A DNA stretch of 5,557 nt, taken from positions 1 to 5,557 of the forward strand of contig CAZTGE010000208.1 in assembly GCA_964612995.1 (NCBI GenBank), given 5' to 3'. The position numbers and the translations under genes were made by a program. Source of the DNA: SLQH01 sp964612995 (GTDB taxonomy: Bacteria; Planctomycetota; UBA11346). The notes under the pieces were generated by a model. That model was not told where the DNA came from and did no database searches. It saw only the letters and a program-made list of their open reading frames with translations. Positions 1 through 5,504 of the stretch are shown here, piece after piece; the first letter of the stretch is position 1; every line of letters starts with the position of its first letter.

Positions 1-379
1 GATTCGCGACTGCAGCCTCCCGTAGGAGTCTGGGCAGTGTCTCAGTCCCAGTGTGGCCGGACACCCTCTCAGGCCGGCTACCGATCATCGCCTTGGTGGG
101 CCGTGACCCCACCAACAAGCTAATCGGAGCTAGTCCGCTCCACAGGCGGGCGGTCCCGAAGGATCCCGCCCCTTTGCCCACCAGCTCCGTGGAGCCAGGG
201 GGATCATCCCGTATTACAAGGCCTTTCGGCCGATTATCCGGGTCCTGAGGGTACATTAACTAGCCGTTACTCACCCTTGCGCCGGTGTACTCGCCGCCGA
301 AGCGACTTTCTCCCTCGACTTGCATGCCTAAACCCCGCCGTCAGCGTTCGTTCTGAGCCAGGATCAAACTCTTCGCAGA
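1..379 (-). rRNA. rrs: 16S ribosomal RNA, 5' part (cut by window edge)
   Basis: Read on the minus strand, this is the 5' third of a bacterial 16S rRNA. AGAGTTTGATCCTGGCTCAG lies at 372-353. It is followed by the ACGCTGACGG and GGCATGCAAGTCG conserved blocks, GGGTGAGTAACG near 277-266, the ACTGGGACTGAGACAC block near 55-40, and the CTCCTACGGGAGGC block near 28-15. The mature 5' end is placed at about 379 by analogy with E. coli, where AGAGTTTG starts at nucleotide 8, so it is uncertain by several bases. Position 1 corresponds roughly to E. coli 366, and the rest of the gene lies outside. By hand count V1 is about 10 nt shorter and V2 about 20 nt longer than in E. coli, with a UUCG-capped helix near 148-170. 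The EUB338 site has one changed base. Overall this suggests the PVC group, but the exact phylum is not certain. Confidence 0.97.
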
Positions 380-546
380 TGTTCGTTTCCTGTTTGTTCA
401 TGGTCGGACCTTACGGCCCTCCGAAACCCAATACACCTGACGTGGCATATTGCTTCTCTCGTTCGACCACATCTATCTGCTTGTCGAAGAAACGAGGCAG
501 GGCCTCGGCCCCGGGGCGTCGGCCACTGGCCTCGTGTCCCGTGAGG
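380..546 (-). promoter_or_regulatory. 16S rRNA leader (pre-rRNA 5' spacer) with several hairpins
   Basis: This is the stretch between the predicted rRNA transcription start (about 546) and the mature 16S 5' end. It has no coding signal and is rich in stems. A 4-bp GGCC stem with a 3-nt loop lies at 521-531. There is a 10-bp palindrome (GCCCCGGGGC) at 508-517, a 6-bp hairpin at 493-507, and a 6+4-bp stem with a bulge at 458-496 that shares bases with the previous hairpin. A 5-bp stem closed by a GUAA (GNRA-type) tetraloop lies at 406-419. The element at 493-481, GTTTCTTCGACAA on the minus strand, matches the E. coli boxA antiterminator at about 8 of 13 bases by eye, which is only suggestive. 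Leaders of this kind usually carry antitermination and RNase III processing signals. The pairing partner downstream of 16S is not in the window. Confidence 0.6.
493..507 (-). terminator. Terminator-like hairpin within the rRNA leader (possible attenuator)
   Basis: The minus strand reads CGAGGC-CCT-GCCTCG followed by TTTCTT. This is a perfect 6-bp GC-rich stem with a 3-nt loop and a short, interrupted T-run. Its left arm can also pair with CTCGTT at 458-463, so two folds of the leader compete. It could be a weak attenuator overridden by antitermination, or simply part of the processing structure. The stem is short for an efficient terminator. Confidence 0.35.
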
Positions 547-552
547 GCGCGG

Positions 553-580
553 AGTCTGTCGGGGTCGGGCCCCCTGTCAA
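553..580 (-). promoter_or_regulatory. Predicted 16S rRNA promoter (sigma70 type)
   Basis: On the minus strand a perfect -35 TTGACA (580-575) is followed by a 16-nt spacer and CAGACT (558-553). That hexamer keeps the key A2, A4 and T6 of TATAAT. The segment between the -10 and the expected start at about 546 is GC-rich (CCGCGCC), as is usual for stringently controlled rRNA promoters. It lies 45 nt past the end of the STAS gene and about 170 nt upstream of 16S, the only place where an rRNA promoter is needed. The region upstream of the -35 has only a short A/T-rich patch (GATAAAGG) and no obvious full UP element. The -35 is convincing and the -10 is less so. Confidence 0.6.
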
Positions 581-622
581 TCACCTTTATCGGCGCCTGC
601 CTCAGACCCGCGCAAATGCATG

Positions 623-649
623 TCTCAAGCGCCGTTGAAACGCTTGAGA
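623..649 (-). terminator. Hairpin spanning the STAS stop codon, possible recN-STAS terminator
   Basis: TCTCAAGCG (623-631) and CGCTTGAGA (641-649) form a perfect 9-bp stem around a 9-nt loop. The stem contains the last codons and the TGA (627-625) of the STAS gene. The bases that follow on the minus strand, CATGCATTTG, hold only three consecutive T's some distance from the stem, so this is not a classic intrinsic terminator. It may be a Rho-assisted or 3'-protective hairpin. Its position between the STAS gene and the rRNA promoter supports a transcript boundary here. Confidence 0.5.
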
Positions 650-1134
650 TCGGCCTTGAGCGATTCGAGGAAGGCCCCGAATTTGGCCCGATTGGCCTCG
701 CTGAGCGCGACCAGATGCTCGTGGGCGCTGCGGATGAGCTCGGCGCGCGCCATCGGCGACATCGTCTCGCCGGCGACCAGGTCGACCAGCGCCATCTCCG
801 GCTGGACCTGACTGGCGATGACCGGCAGCACCGAGCTTAAGCCGAGCATGTCCAGCAACTTGCGATTCGACGGGCCCGGATTGACGATGACCAGGCTGCC
901 CGCGCCATCGCCGGTGGCCTCCATCAAGCGCTTGTGGCATCCGACCATCGTCCCCATGAACGTGCTGTCCATGCCGCCACAGGCCTTGAGATCGATGCAG
1001 ACCCGACGGGCACCTGCTTCGACCTCGGCTCGCAGGAAGGCATCGAGCACGGGCACGTTCTTCATGCTGGCCGGTCCGACCACCCGCACGTAGACATCGC
1101 TACCGCTGCGCGCGACCCGATAGGAGGCTGCCAT
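625..1134 (-). CDS. STAS-domain protein (anti-sigma-factor-antagonist-like)
   Basis: This 169-residue protein is probably a STAS-fold regulator of the SpoIIAA/RsbV type. Such proteins bind an anti-sigma factor or kinase and are switched off by phosphorylation of a Ser/Thr in the loop before a helix. The STAS core spans about residues 5-110: a first strand near DVYVRVVG (13-20), a helix near 27-40, the strand RRVCIDLKAC (43-52), then M-D-S-T-F-M-G at 55-61. D56 and S57 or T58 sit where SpoIIAA has its D-S phosphorylation site. Residues about 123-169 form an additional helical, charged tail that minimal antagonists (about 110 aa) lack. I chose ATG 1134, 2 nt after the recN stop. A GTG at 1140-1138 in the same frame overlaps that stop and has a better-spaced AAGGG, so it is a real alternative adding two residues. 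The gene is very likely co-transcribed and translationally coupled with recN. No partner kinase or sigma factor is in the window, so its target is unknown. Confidence 0.85.
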   Translation of the reverse strand: MAASYRVARSGSDVYVRVVGPASMKNVPVLDAFLRAEVEAGARRVCIDLKACGGMDSTFMGTMVGCHKRLMEATGDGAGSLVIVNPGPSNRKLLDMLGLSSVLPVIASQVQPEMALVDLVAGETMSPMARAELIRSAHEHLVALSEANRAKFGAFLESLKADLKRFNGA

Positions 1135-1136
1135 GC

Positions 1137-2783
1137 TCACCCGGCCCTTTCGCGCAGCAGCTCCCGTGCCTGTGCGGCCGCAGCGGAGCCTCCGCCGAGC
1201 ATGTCGGCGATCTCGGCCTGCCGATCGGCATCCTCGACCAGAGCGACCGCAACCACGGTCGCCTGACCACGGTGCTGCTTGCGCACCACATACTGACGAT
1301 CGGCCCGTGCGGCCACCTGCGGGGTATGCGTCACCGCCATCACTGTGCGACCTCGGCCCAAGCGAGCAAGCTTGTTGCCGATGACCGCACCCAGCCGCCC
1401 TCCGACCCCGCTGTCGACCTCGTCGAACACCAGAACCGGCGTATCGTCCTTGTCTGCCAGGGCAACCGCCAAGGCGAGGGTCAGCCGCGAGGATTCGCCG
1501 CCAGAAGGCACCCCGCCCAGCGGCCCGGGCGGGATGCCCGGATTGGTACACACCAGGAGCTCCTGATGCACGGTCCCCAAGGGCCCGGGACGCTCCGTCG
1601 GCCGCGTGTCGAGCTCGAGACGCGCCTGCGGCATACCCAGCTCGGCGAGCTCGGCATGAGCGCGCTGCGCGAGATCGCCGAAGGCCGCCGTGCGTGCCTG
1701 CGCCAGTCGCTCACCCAACCGGGACCGTTGTTTGCGCGCCCGGGCCAACTCGGTCCGGGCGGACTCCAGACGACCGTCGACGTCGCGCAGCTCGGCGACC
1801 TTCGCCGCGATCGCCTGCCACGCGTCGAGCAAGGCCGCCTCGGTGCCACCGTGCTTGCGGATCAGAGCGGTGCAGGTCGTCAATCGCTCCTCGACCGCGG
1901 CCAGGGCCTGCTCGTCGACCTCGATGACGTCGCCCGCTCGGGCACAGGCCATACCCGCCTCCTGGACGAGCTCGGCCGCTGCGCTCAGGTTCGTCGCCGC
2001 CTCCTGCAGGTCGCCCTGGGGCGCTTCGGCGAGGCGGTCGGCGAGCGCACCGAGGCGCTGGACGATCGGCGCATCGCCTTCGACCAGGCTCGCAAAGGCT
2101 TCGGCGCTGAGACAGCGCCACTCCTGCGCTCGCGCGAGGAGCTCCTGTCGCGAGCAGAGCTCCTCGTACTCGCCGTGGACGGGCTGGACCGTCTCGATCT
2201 CCTCGAGCAGGAAACGGTGGTAATCGAGTGCCTTGAGCGAATCGCTCTCGCCGGCCTCGAGCCCGGCGACCTCCTCTTCGAGCTCCACGCAGGCACGATG
2301 CGCCGTGGCATAGGACTGCGCGAGCTCCGCGCAGCCGCCGTAGGCATCGAGCAGCTCCATCTGGCGCTCGCGGCGGCCCAGCCGCAGGTGCTCATGCTGG
2401 ACCCGGATTTCAACCAGCTCACCGCCGACGGCACGTAATACTCCGACCCCCACCGGCACGTCGTTGATCCAGGCCTGCGAACGCCCCGCGGTCAACCGCC
2501 GCCGGACGATCACCTCGCCTGCCTCGGCGTCGATGCCGTGCGGCTCGAGAATCCGCCGGGCCACCGCGTCTGCGACGCGGAAGACCCCGGAAACCGTGCA
2601 TACCTGGCCATGGGGGCCGATCAGCCGGCTTCCGCCGCGCCCGCCCAGGAGCAGATCGAGTGCGTCGAGCAAGAGGCTCTTGCCGGCGCCGGTCTCGCCG
2701 GTGATTACGGTCAGGCCCCTGGCCGGCCGCAACACCGCGCGCTCGACAATGAGAAGATTTCGCACGGCGATCTCGTACAACAT
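1137..2783 (-). CDS. recN: DNA repair protein RecN (SMC-like ATPase)
   Basis: RecN is a cytoplasmic SMC-family ATPase recruited to DNA double-strand breaks, where it helps hold ends and sister DNA for RecA-dependent repair. The 548-residue length is normal for the family. An N-terminal half ATPase has Walker A G-E-T-G-A-G-K-S at 29-36. The RecN-typical segment around Q-H-E-H (129-132) and E-L-L-D-A-Y (143-148) follows. A helical coiled-coil region covers about 150-375. The C-terminal half ATPase carries the signature S-G-G-E-S-S-R (427-433), Walker B L-V-F-D-E (451-455) with the D-loop D-S-G-V-G-G, and the H-loop T-H-T-P-Q-V-A (485-491). The ATG at 2783 is chosen because M-L-Y-E-I-A-V-R-N aligns with the usual RecN N terminus. 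Its AGGAG (2800-2796) is 12 nt away, longer than ideal, and a GTG at 2828 would add 15 residues. Oddities are E-S-S-R where E-L-S-R is usual, and R-V-Q-H-E-H where H-G-Q-H-E-H is usual. All catalytic residues are present. Confidence 0.97.
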   Translation of the reverse strand: MLYEIAVRNLLIVERAVLRPARGLTVITGETGAGKSLLLDALDLLLGGRGGSRLIGPHGQVCTVSGVFRVADAVARRILEPHGIDAEAGEVIVRRRLTAGRSQAWINDVPVGVGVLRAVGGELVEIRVQHEHLRLGRRERQMELLDAYGGCAELAQSYATAHRACVELEEEVAGLEAGESDSLKALDYHRFLLEEIETVQPVHGEYEELCSRQELLARAQEWRCLSAEAFASLVEGDAPIVQRLGALADRLAEAPQGDLQEAATNLSAAAELVQEAGMACARAGDVIEVDEQALAAVEERLTTCTALIRKHGGTEAALLDAWQAIAAKVAELRDVDGRLESARTELARARKQRSRLGERLAQARTAAFGDLAQRAHAELAELGMPQARLELDTRPTERPGPLGTVHQELLVCTNPGIPPGPLGGVPSGGESSRLTLALAVALADKDDTPVLVFDEVDSGVGGRLGAVIGNKLARLGRGRTVMAVTHTPQVAARADRQYVVRKQHRGQATVVAVALVEDADRQAEIADMLGGGSAAAAQARELLRERAG

Positions 2784-2856
2784 CGTCGTTGCCGTCTCCT
2801 GCTCCGCCTGAGCGTAGGGATCGACCACAGGGCCGTGGGCCTTTCGCCGCCCAAGG

Positions 2857-2885
2857 GTTTTTCAGCTCACCATCGGGCAAGTCAA
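2857..2885 (-). promoter_or_regulatory. Weak candidate promoter for recN
   Basis: On the minus strand TTGACT (2885-2880) has five of six bases of the -35 consensus. It is followed after 17 nt by AAAAAC (2862-2857), which matches only three positions of TATAAT. It is the best sigma70-like pair found between the upstream terminator and recN, and it would give a leader of about 65-70 nt. The poor -10 keeps confidence low. It lies inside the candidate small ORF at 2862-2933, so both cannot be used on the same short transcript. Confidence 0.3.
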
Positions 2886-2933
2886 GCCCAACGAGTCGAT
2901 CAGGGCGACGCAAAGCTCGCACATGAGGGCCAT
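2862..2933 (-). CDS. Possible 23-aa small ORF / leader peptide upstream of recN
   Basis: An ATG at 2933 opens 23 codons ending in TGA at 2864-2862. It is preceded by a strong Shine-Dalgarno sequence (GGGGGAGG, with GGAGG at 2944-2940) spaced 6 nt from the ATG, a better site than recN's own. The predicted peptide begins M-A-L-M-C-E-L-C and has three cysteines, including a C-x-x-C pair, with a hydrophobic middle. A second in-frame ATG lies at codon 4. No homologue is recognised, and a purine-rich run before an ATG can arise by chance in such GC-rich DNA. If real, it could be a leader peptide or a microprotein. Confidence 0.25.
   Translation of the reverse strand: MALMCELCVALIDSLGLTCPMVS
2886..2898. 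repeat. 13-bp direct repeat, copy 1 (recN-proximal)
   Basis: GCCCAACGAGTCG on the plus strand (CGACTCGTTGGGC on the minus strand) is identical to the copy at 3058-3070. This copy abuts the TTGACT -35 candidate, which suits a regulator site. A repeat of this length is not expected by chance in about 300 bases. Function is unknown. Confidence 0.55.
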
Positions 2934-3057
2934 GCCTCGCCTCCCCCGGCATCACTATGGCCCAAGCACCGAAGAGAGCCGGGCGGTTGGAGGCAGGTGG
3001 AGGCGACGCAGGGCATGCCGACCTGGTGATCGGCGCTCCCGGGGCGAGCTTTGAGCC

Positions 3058-3070
3058 GCCCAACGAGTCG
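3058..3070. repeat. 13-bp direct repeat, copy 2 (distal)
   Basis: This is an identical second copy of GCCCAACGAGTCG, 172 bases from the first in the same orientation. On the minus strand, the inner side of each copy is near a member of the 9-bp inverted repeat (AAAGCTCGC at 2912-2920, GCGAGCTTT at 3044-3052). The pattern could be a looping regulator site or the remnant of an old local duplication. Confidence 0.55.
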
Positions 3071-3094
3071 GTCGACACACCCGGGGCTGGACAC

Positions 3095-3123
3095 GAACAG
3101 AGGGCCCGTTAGGCCCTCTGTTC
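3095..3123 (-). terminator. Strong stem-loop terminator of the TPR gene
   Basis: GAACAGAGGGCC (3095-3106) and GGCCCTCTGTTC (3112-3123) form a perfect 12-bp stem with a 5-nt loop. The structure begins 28 nt after the TPR stop codon. There is no T-run after the stem on either strand (the minus strand continues GTGTCC). It is therefore a stem-only terminator or mRNA 3'-end stabiliser, and it is symmetrical enough to act in both directions. No plus-strand gene nearby would need it. Confidence 0.7.
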
Positions 3124-3151
3124 ACACCGCTGCCTGCGACATCGCTGTCGA

Positions 3152-5443
3152 TCACCCCCCCTGGCTGCGGGCTTCGCGCTCGCGGCGACGCCGCTCTTCG
3201 CGCTGGAGCCGCTTCACCTTGCGCTCGTAGTCGCGGATCGAGCGCTGGGCCGCGCGCACCTGCCTGCGAGCATCGTCGAGATAATCGCGCCGCCCCCGGA
3301 AGTCCTCGCCGACCTCCAAGAGCGACTTGGCCTCTTCATAGCGCTGCGGTCCCTGCTTGAACACCGCCAGTCCGAGGCGGTAGGCAAGCCGCTCCTCGTC
3401 CTTGATACCGGCCGCCTTGAGCGTGGCCTCGGCCTTGAAGTAGTCGCCGACCATCACCTGACCCCAACCGAGCATCTCCTGGGCGCGGCTGTTGTCCGGC
3501 TCGATGGCCAGCGCCTGCCGGGCCAGCTCCACCACCCGCGGACCCAGTTCGATATCAGCACTGAGGCACCAGCCGAGGGCCAGGGGCACGCGGATGTCCT
3601 GGGTCCCGACAACCACCTGATCCAGATGCTCGATCACCTCGGGCTCCTGATCGAGCTCCCAGTGGGCGAGCCCCTTGTAGTGGTGCACCCGCTTGACCAG
3701 CTCCGGATCCTCCGCCAGCTCGAGCGCGTCCTCGCCGTAGCTGATGGCATCACGCGAGTCGTCGTTTTCGTAGCTGGCCTGGGTCAGGTCGACGTGGGCG
3801 CGGGTGTGCTGTCGCGAGACGTATAGCAGCCGCTCGTGCCACTCGATCGACCGGGCCCATTGCTCGAGTTCCAGGCTCAGCCGGCCCAGCGCATACAGGG
3901 TGTCGATATGCTCGGACTGCCGCTCGTGGAAGGCGAGATAGATATCGTAGGCCTGCTCGCGCTTACCCAGATCCCACAGATAGCGCCCGACCTCGGCGTA
4001 GAGCTCTTCGCGATCCGGCTCGAGCTCGAGCGTACGCATGTAATGCGCTGCCGCCTTGTCATGATCCTCGACAGCGCGATAGCGCCGCCCGAGCCGGAGA
4101 TGCGCCTCGGTGTAGGTCTCCTCGACCGCCAGACACTGCTCGAAACGCTCCACCGCCATCGGATAGGTCGCCGGAACCATCTCGTCGGAGGTCCCCAGAC
4201 GGACCTTCGCATCGAAGTCCGCAGCGCGCTCGATCACCACGCCACTGTAGTAGTAGAGATCCGGGTCCTCGGGGTAGAGTCGGATGGCGATGTCGTACTC
4301 ACGCAGCGCGGTGACCAGATCCCCGCTGGCGTCACCGCCGCCGGCCAGATGACGCTTGAAATACGCCCGAGCGATCGCCTTGTGGAGGCGGTAGTCCTTG
4401 GGCGCGAGATCGATGCCCTTCTTGAGCGTTGCGATCGACTGGTCGTGGGCCCCCTGCCGGTTCTGGATCCGGCCGAGATACCAACGGATCTCGGCATTGC
4501 CCGGCAGCATACGGATGGCGCGGGCGCACTGCCGCTTCGCCTCCTCCCACTGCTCGAGCCCGGCCAGTCCGATACCCAGCACAGCGTAGGCATCACCGAC
4601 CGAGGGATCGAGCCTGACCGCAGCGCGCGCGTGCTCGACGGCCTCGGCGAAGCGCTGCTGCGCCGTCGCGCTGTCGCCGTGGGCCACGGCCTGCTCGGCC
4701 AGCTCGTTGACGGCCTTGGCACGCAGGTAGTGGAGCACCGGCAGGCGATCGCGATCGATCTCCGGATTGGCTGCGAGCAGCTCGAGCGCGGTGGCGAGCA
4801 CGTCGGCGGCGTCAGCGCAGCGCTCTGCCGCCAGCAGATTGCGCCCGCGCATGCGATGAACCGCGGCCTGCGCGTAGAGCGGCAGATCCTCCGACAAGGC
4901 CCGGCGGAGATTCTCATCGGCCAGTTCATGCTCGCCCGCTTCGGCGAGCGCCAGCCCCTGCTCGAGGTGATAGACCGCGTTGTCGGTGAAGGTACCGACG
5001 ACCTTGGCCCGTTCGAGGCTGTGGCAATCGATCCACGGCTGCCCACGGAACGAGCTCTGCACCTGACCGATCACCGTGATCACCGTGTACTTGTCCAGCG
5101 AGCTGACCGCCTTGGCACCCTTGCGGTTCTTGTCGTAATAGAGCGTGACCACCGGCTTGGAACGGACGGTCGGCTTCCAGATCGCCGCCTGGTCGTCCCA
5201 CACCACCATGTTGATGCTCCGCTCGGGCGTGAACCGCGTATGGTACGGATCGAACAACCCGGCGGTCTGGACGAAGGTGGCATTGAAGCGGACACGCATG
5301 CCCTCATAGGCCTGCGGATTCCGCACCAGCTGCTCGAGATCGACATCGTGCGGCGCCGTGCGCTCGGCCAGGGATACGGCCGCGGAGGAGAAGGACCCCG
5401 CCGCACAGGCGACGAGCAGGAGGATTACTGACAGGAACCTCAC
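3152..5443 (-). CDS. Exported OB-like/TPR-repeat protein with basic C-terminal coiled coil
   Basis: This 763-residue protein has no recognised gene name. Residues 1-22 look like an export signal (Arg2, a hydrophobic run at 3-12, then L-V-A-C at 10-13). That could be a lipobox with Cys13 as anchor, although the signal would be unusually short, so Sec cleavage near 20-25 is the alternative. Residues about 35-150 look like a beta-rich OB-type domain (Y-E-G-M-R-V-R-F at 46-53, V-I-G-Q-V at 124-128). Residues about 154-712 hold some 12-15 TPR-like helical hairpins, many ending in a D-P or E-P-D turn (for example 279-280, 476-477, 648-650). Residues 717-760 are a highly charged Arg/Glu helix, probably a coiled coil. 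GTG 5443 is chosen because AAGGGG is spaced 6 nt upstream and it starts the signal peptide; the frame opens further upstream, but its only earlier start lies at the promoter -35. TPR arrays bind partner proteins, so a scaffold role in the cell envelope is likely. The gene is monocistronic, with its own promoter and terminator. Confidence 0.85.
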   Translation of the reverse strand: MRFLSVILLLVACAAGSFSSAAVSLAERTAPHDVDLEQLVRNPQAYEGMRVRFNATFVQTAGLFDPYHTRFTPERSINMVVWDDQAAIWKPTVRSKPVVTLYYDKNRKGAKAVSSLDKYTVITVIGQVQSSFRGQPWIDCHSLERAKVVGTFTDNAVYHLEQGLALAEAGEHELADENLRRALSEDLPLYAQAAVHRMRGRNLLAAERCADAADVLATALELLAANPEIDRDRLPVLHYLRAKAVNELAEQAVAHGDSATAQQRFAEAVEHARAAVRLDPSVGDAYAVLGIGLAGLEQWEEAKRQCARAIRMLPGNAEIRWYLGRIQNRQGAHDQSIATLKKGIDLAPKDYRLHKAIARAYFKRHLAGGGDASGDLVTALREYDIAIRLYPEDPDLYYYSGVVIERAADFDAKVRLGTSDEMVPATYPMAVERFEQCLAVEETYTEAHLRLGRRYRAVEDHDKAAAHYMRTLELEPDREELYAEVGRYLWDLGKREQAYDIYLAFHERQSEHIDTLYALGRLSLELEQWARSIEWHERLLYVSRQHTRAHVDLTQASYENDDSRDAISYGEDALELAEDPELVKRVHHYKGLAHWELDQEPEVIEHLDQVVVGTQDIRVPLALGWCLSADIELGPRVVELARQALAIEPDNSRAQEMLGWGQVMVGDYFKAEATLKAAGIKDEERLAYRLGLAVFKQGPQRYEEAKSLLEVGEDFRGRRDYLDDARRQVRAAQRSIRDYERKVKRLQREERRRREREARSQGG

Positions 5444-5482
5444 GGTGTTCCCCTTCGTCGGAATGATAGGTGGATCGCACGA

Positions 5483-5496
5483 GCCGGGCACCCGGC
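5483..5496 (-). other. Hairpin at the 5' end of the TPR-gene mRNA
   Basis: GCCGGG-TG-CCCGGC on the minus strand is a perfect 14-base palindrome-like stem. It starts about 2 nt after the predicted transcription start (about 5498). A stem at the extreme 5' end often protects an mRNA from decay. It lies well upstream of the Shine-Dalgarno sequence (5455-5450) and should not block it. It could instead be a dyad operator. Confidence 0.4.
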
Positions 5497-5504
5497 CCCC
5501 GACA

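Larger units (their letters stand above)
2784..3094 (-). other. Gene-free stretch upstream of recN
   Basis: These 311 bases lie between the TPR gene's stem-loop and the recN start. I see no convincing conserved protein in any frame. The stretch holds a 13-bp direct repeat (2886-2898 and 3058-3070), a 9-bp inverted repeat nested inside it (2912-2920 and 3044-3052), a weak promoter candidate, and a possible 23-codon small ORF. No CTGT-N8-ACAG or GAAC-N4-GTTC LexA-type operator is visible near recN, so SOS control by the two best-known LexA boxes is not supported, although LexA boxes vary between phyla. Confidence 0.6.

Noticed and set aside
277..840. Plus-strand open frame of 187 codons across the 16S start and leader
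   Set aside because: It crosses the 16S 5' end and the rRNA leader and promoter and continues antisense to the STAS gene, so it cannot be an ordinary gene.
1135..1551. N-terminal extension of the STAS frame by about 139 codons into recN
   Set aside because: The extension translates to Arg/Gly-rich out-of-frame recN sequence. The STAS fold begins right after the ATG at 1134, next to the recN stop.
1272..2438. Open frame of 388 codons on the plus strand, opposite recN
   Set aside because: It mirrors the recN coding sequence, whose ATPase motifs are unmistakable. No domain or ribosome site supports the antisense frame.
2837..2862. Possible plus-strand terminator (TGGGC/GCCCA stem followed by GGGTTTTT)
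   Set aside because: The stem is only 5 bp, is separated from the T-run by extra bases, and there is no plus-strand gene to terminate.
2419..3078. Minus-strand open frame overlapping the start of recN, with a protein-like stretch near 2860-2950
   Set aside because: It overlaps recN by more than 350 bases in another frame and turns into low-complexity Arg/Gly sequence. No family is recognised and no good start site is seen.
2955..3155. 66-codon frame starting at a GTG that overlaps the TPR stop codon
   Set aside because: The overlap resembles translational coupling, but the frame runs straight through the 12-bp terminator stem and encodes no recognisable sequence.
3836..5431. Long open frame of 531 codons on the plus strand, opposite the TPR gene
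   Set aside because: It is fully antisense to a gene with clear TPR repeats, signal peptide, promoter and ribosome site. Its translation has no recognisable domain. Long antisense frames are common in GC-rich genes.
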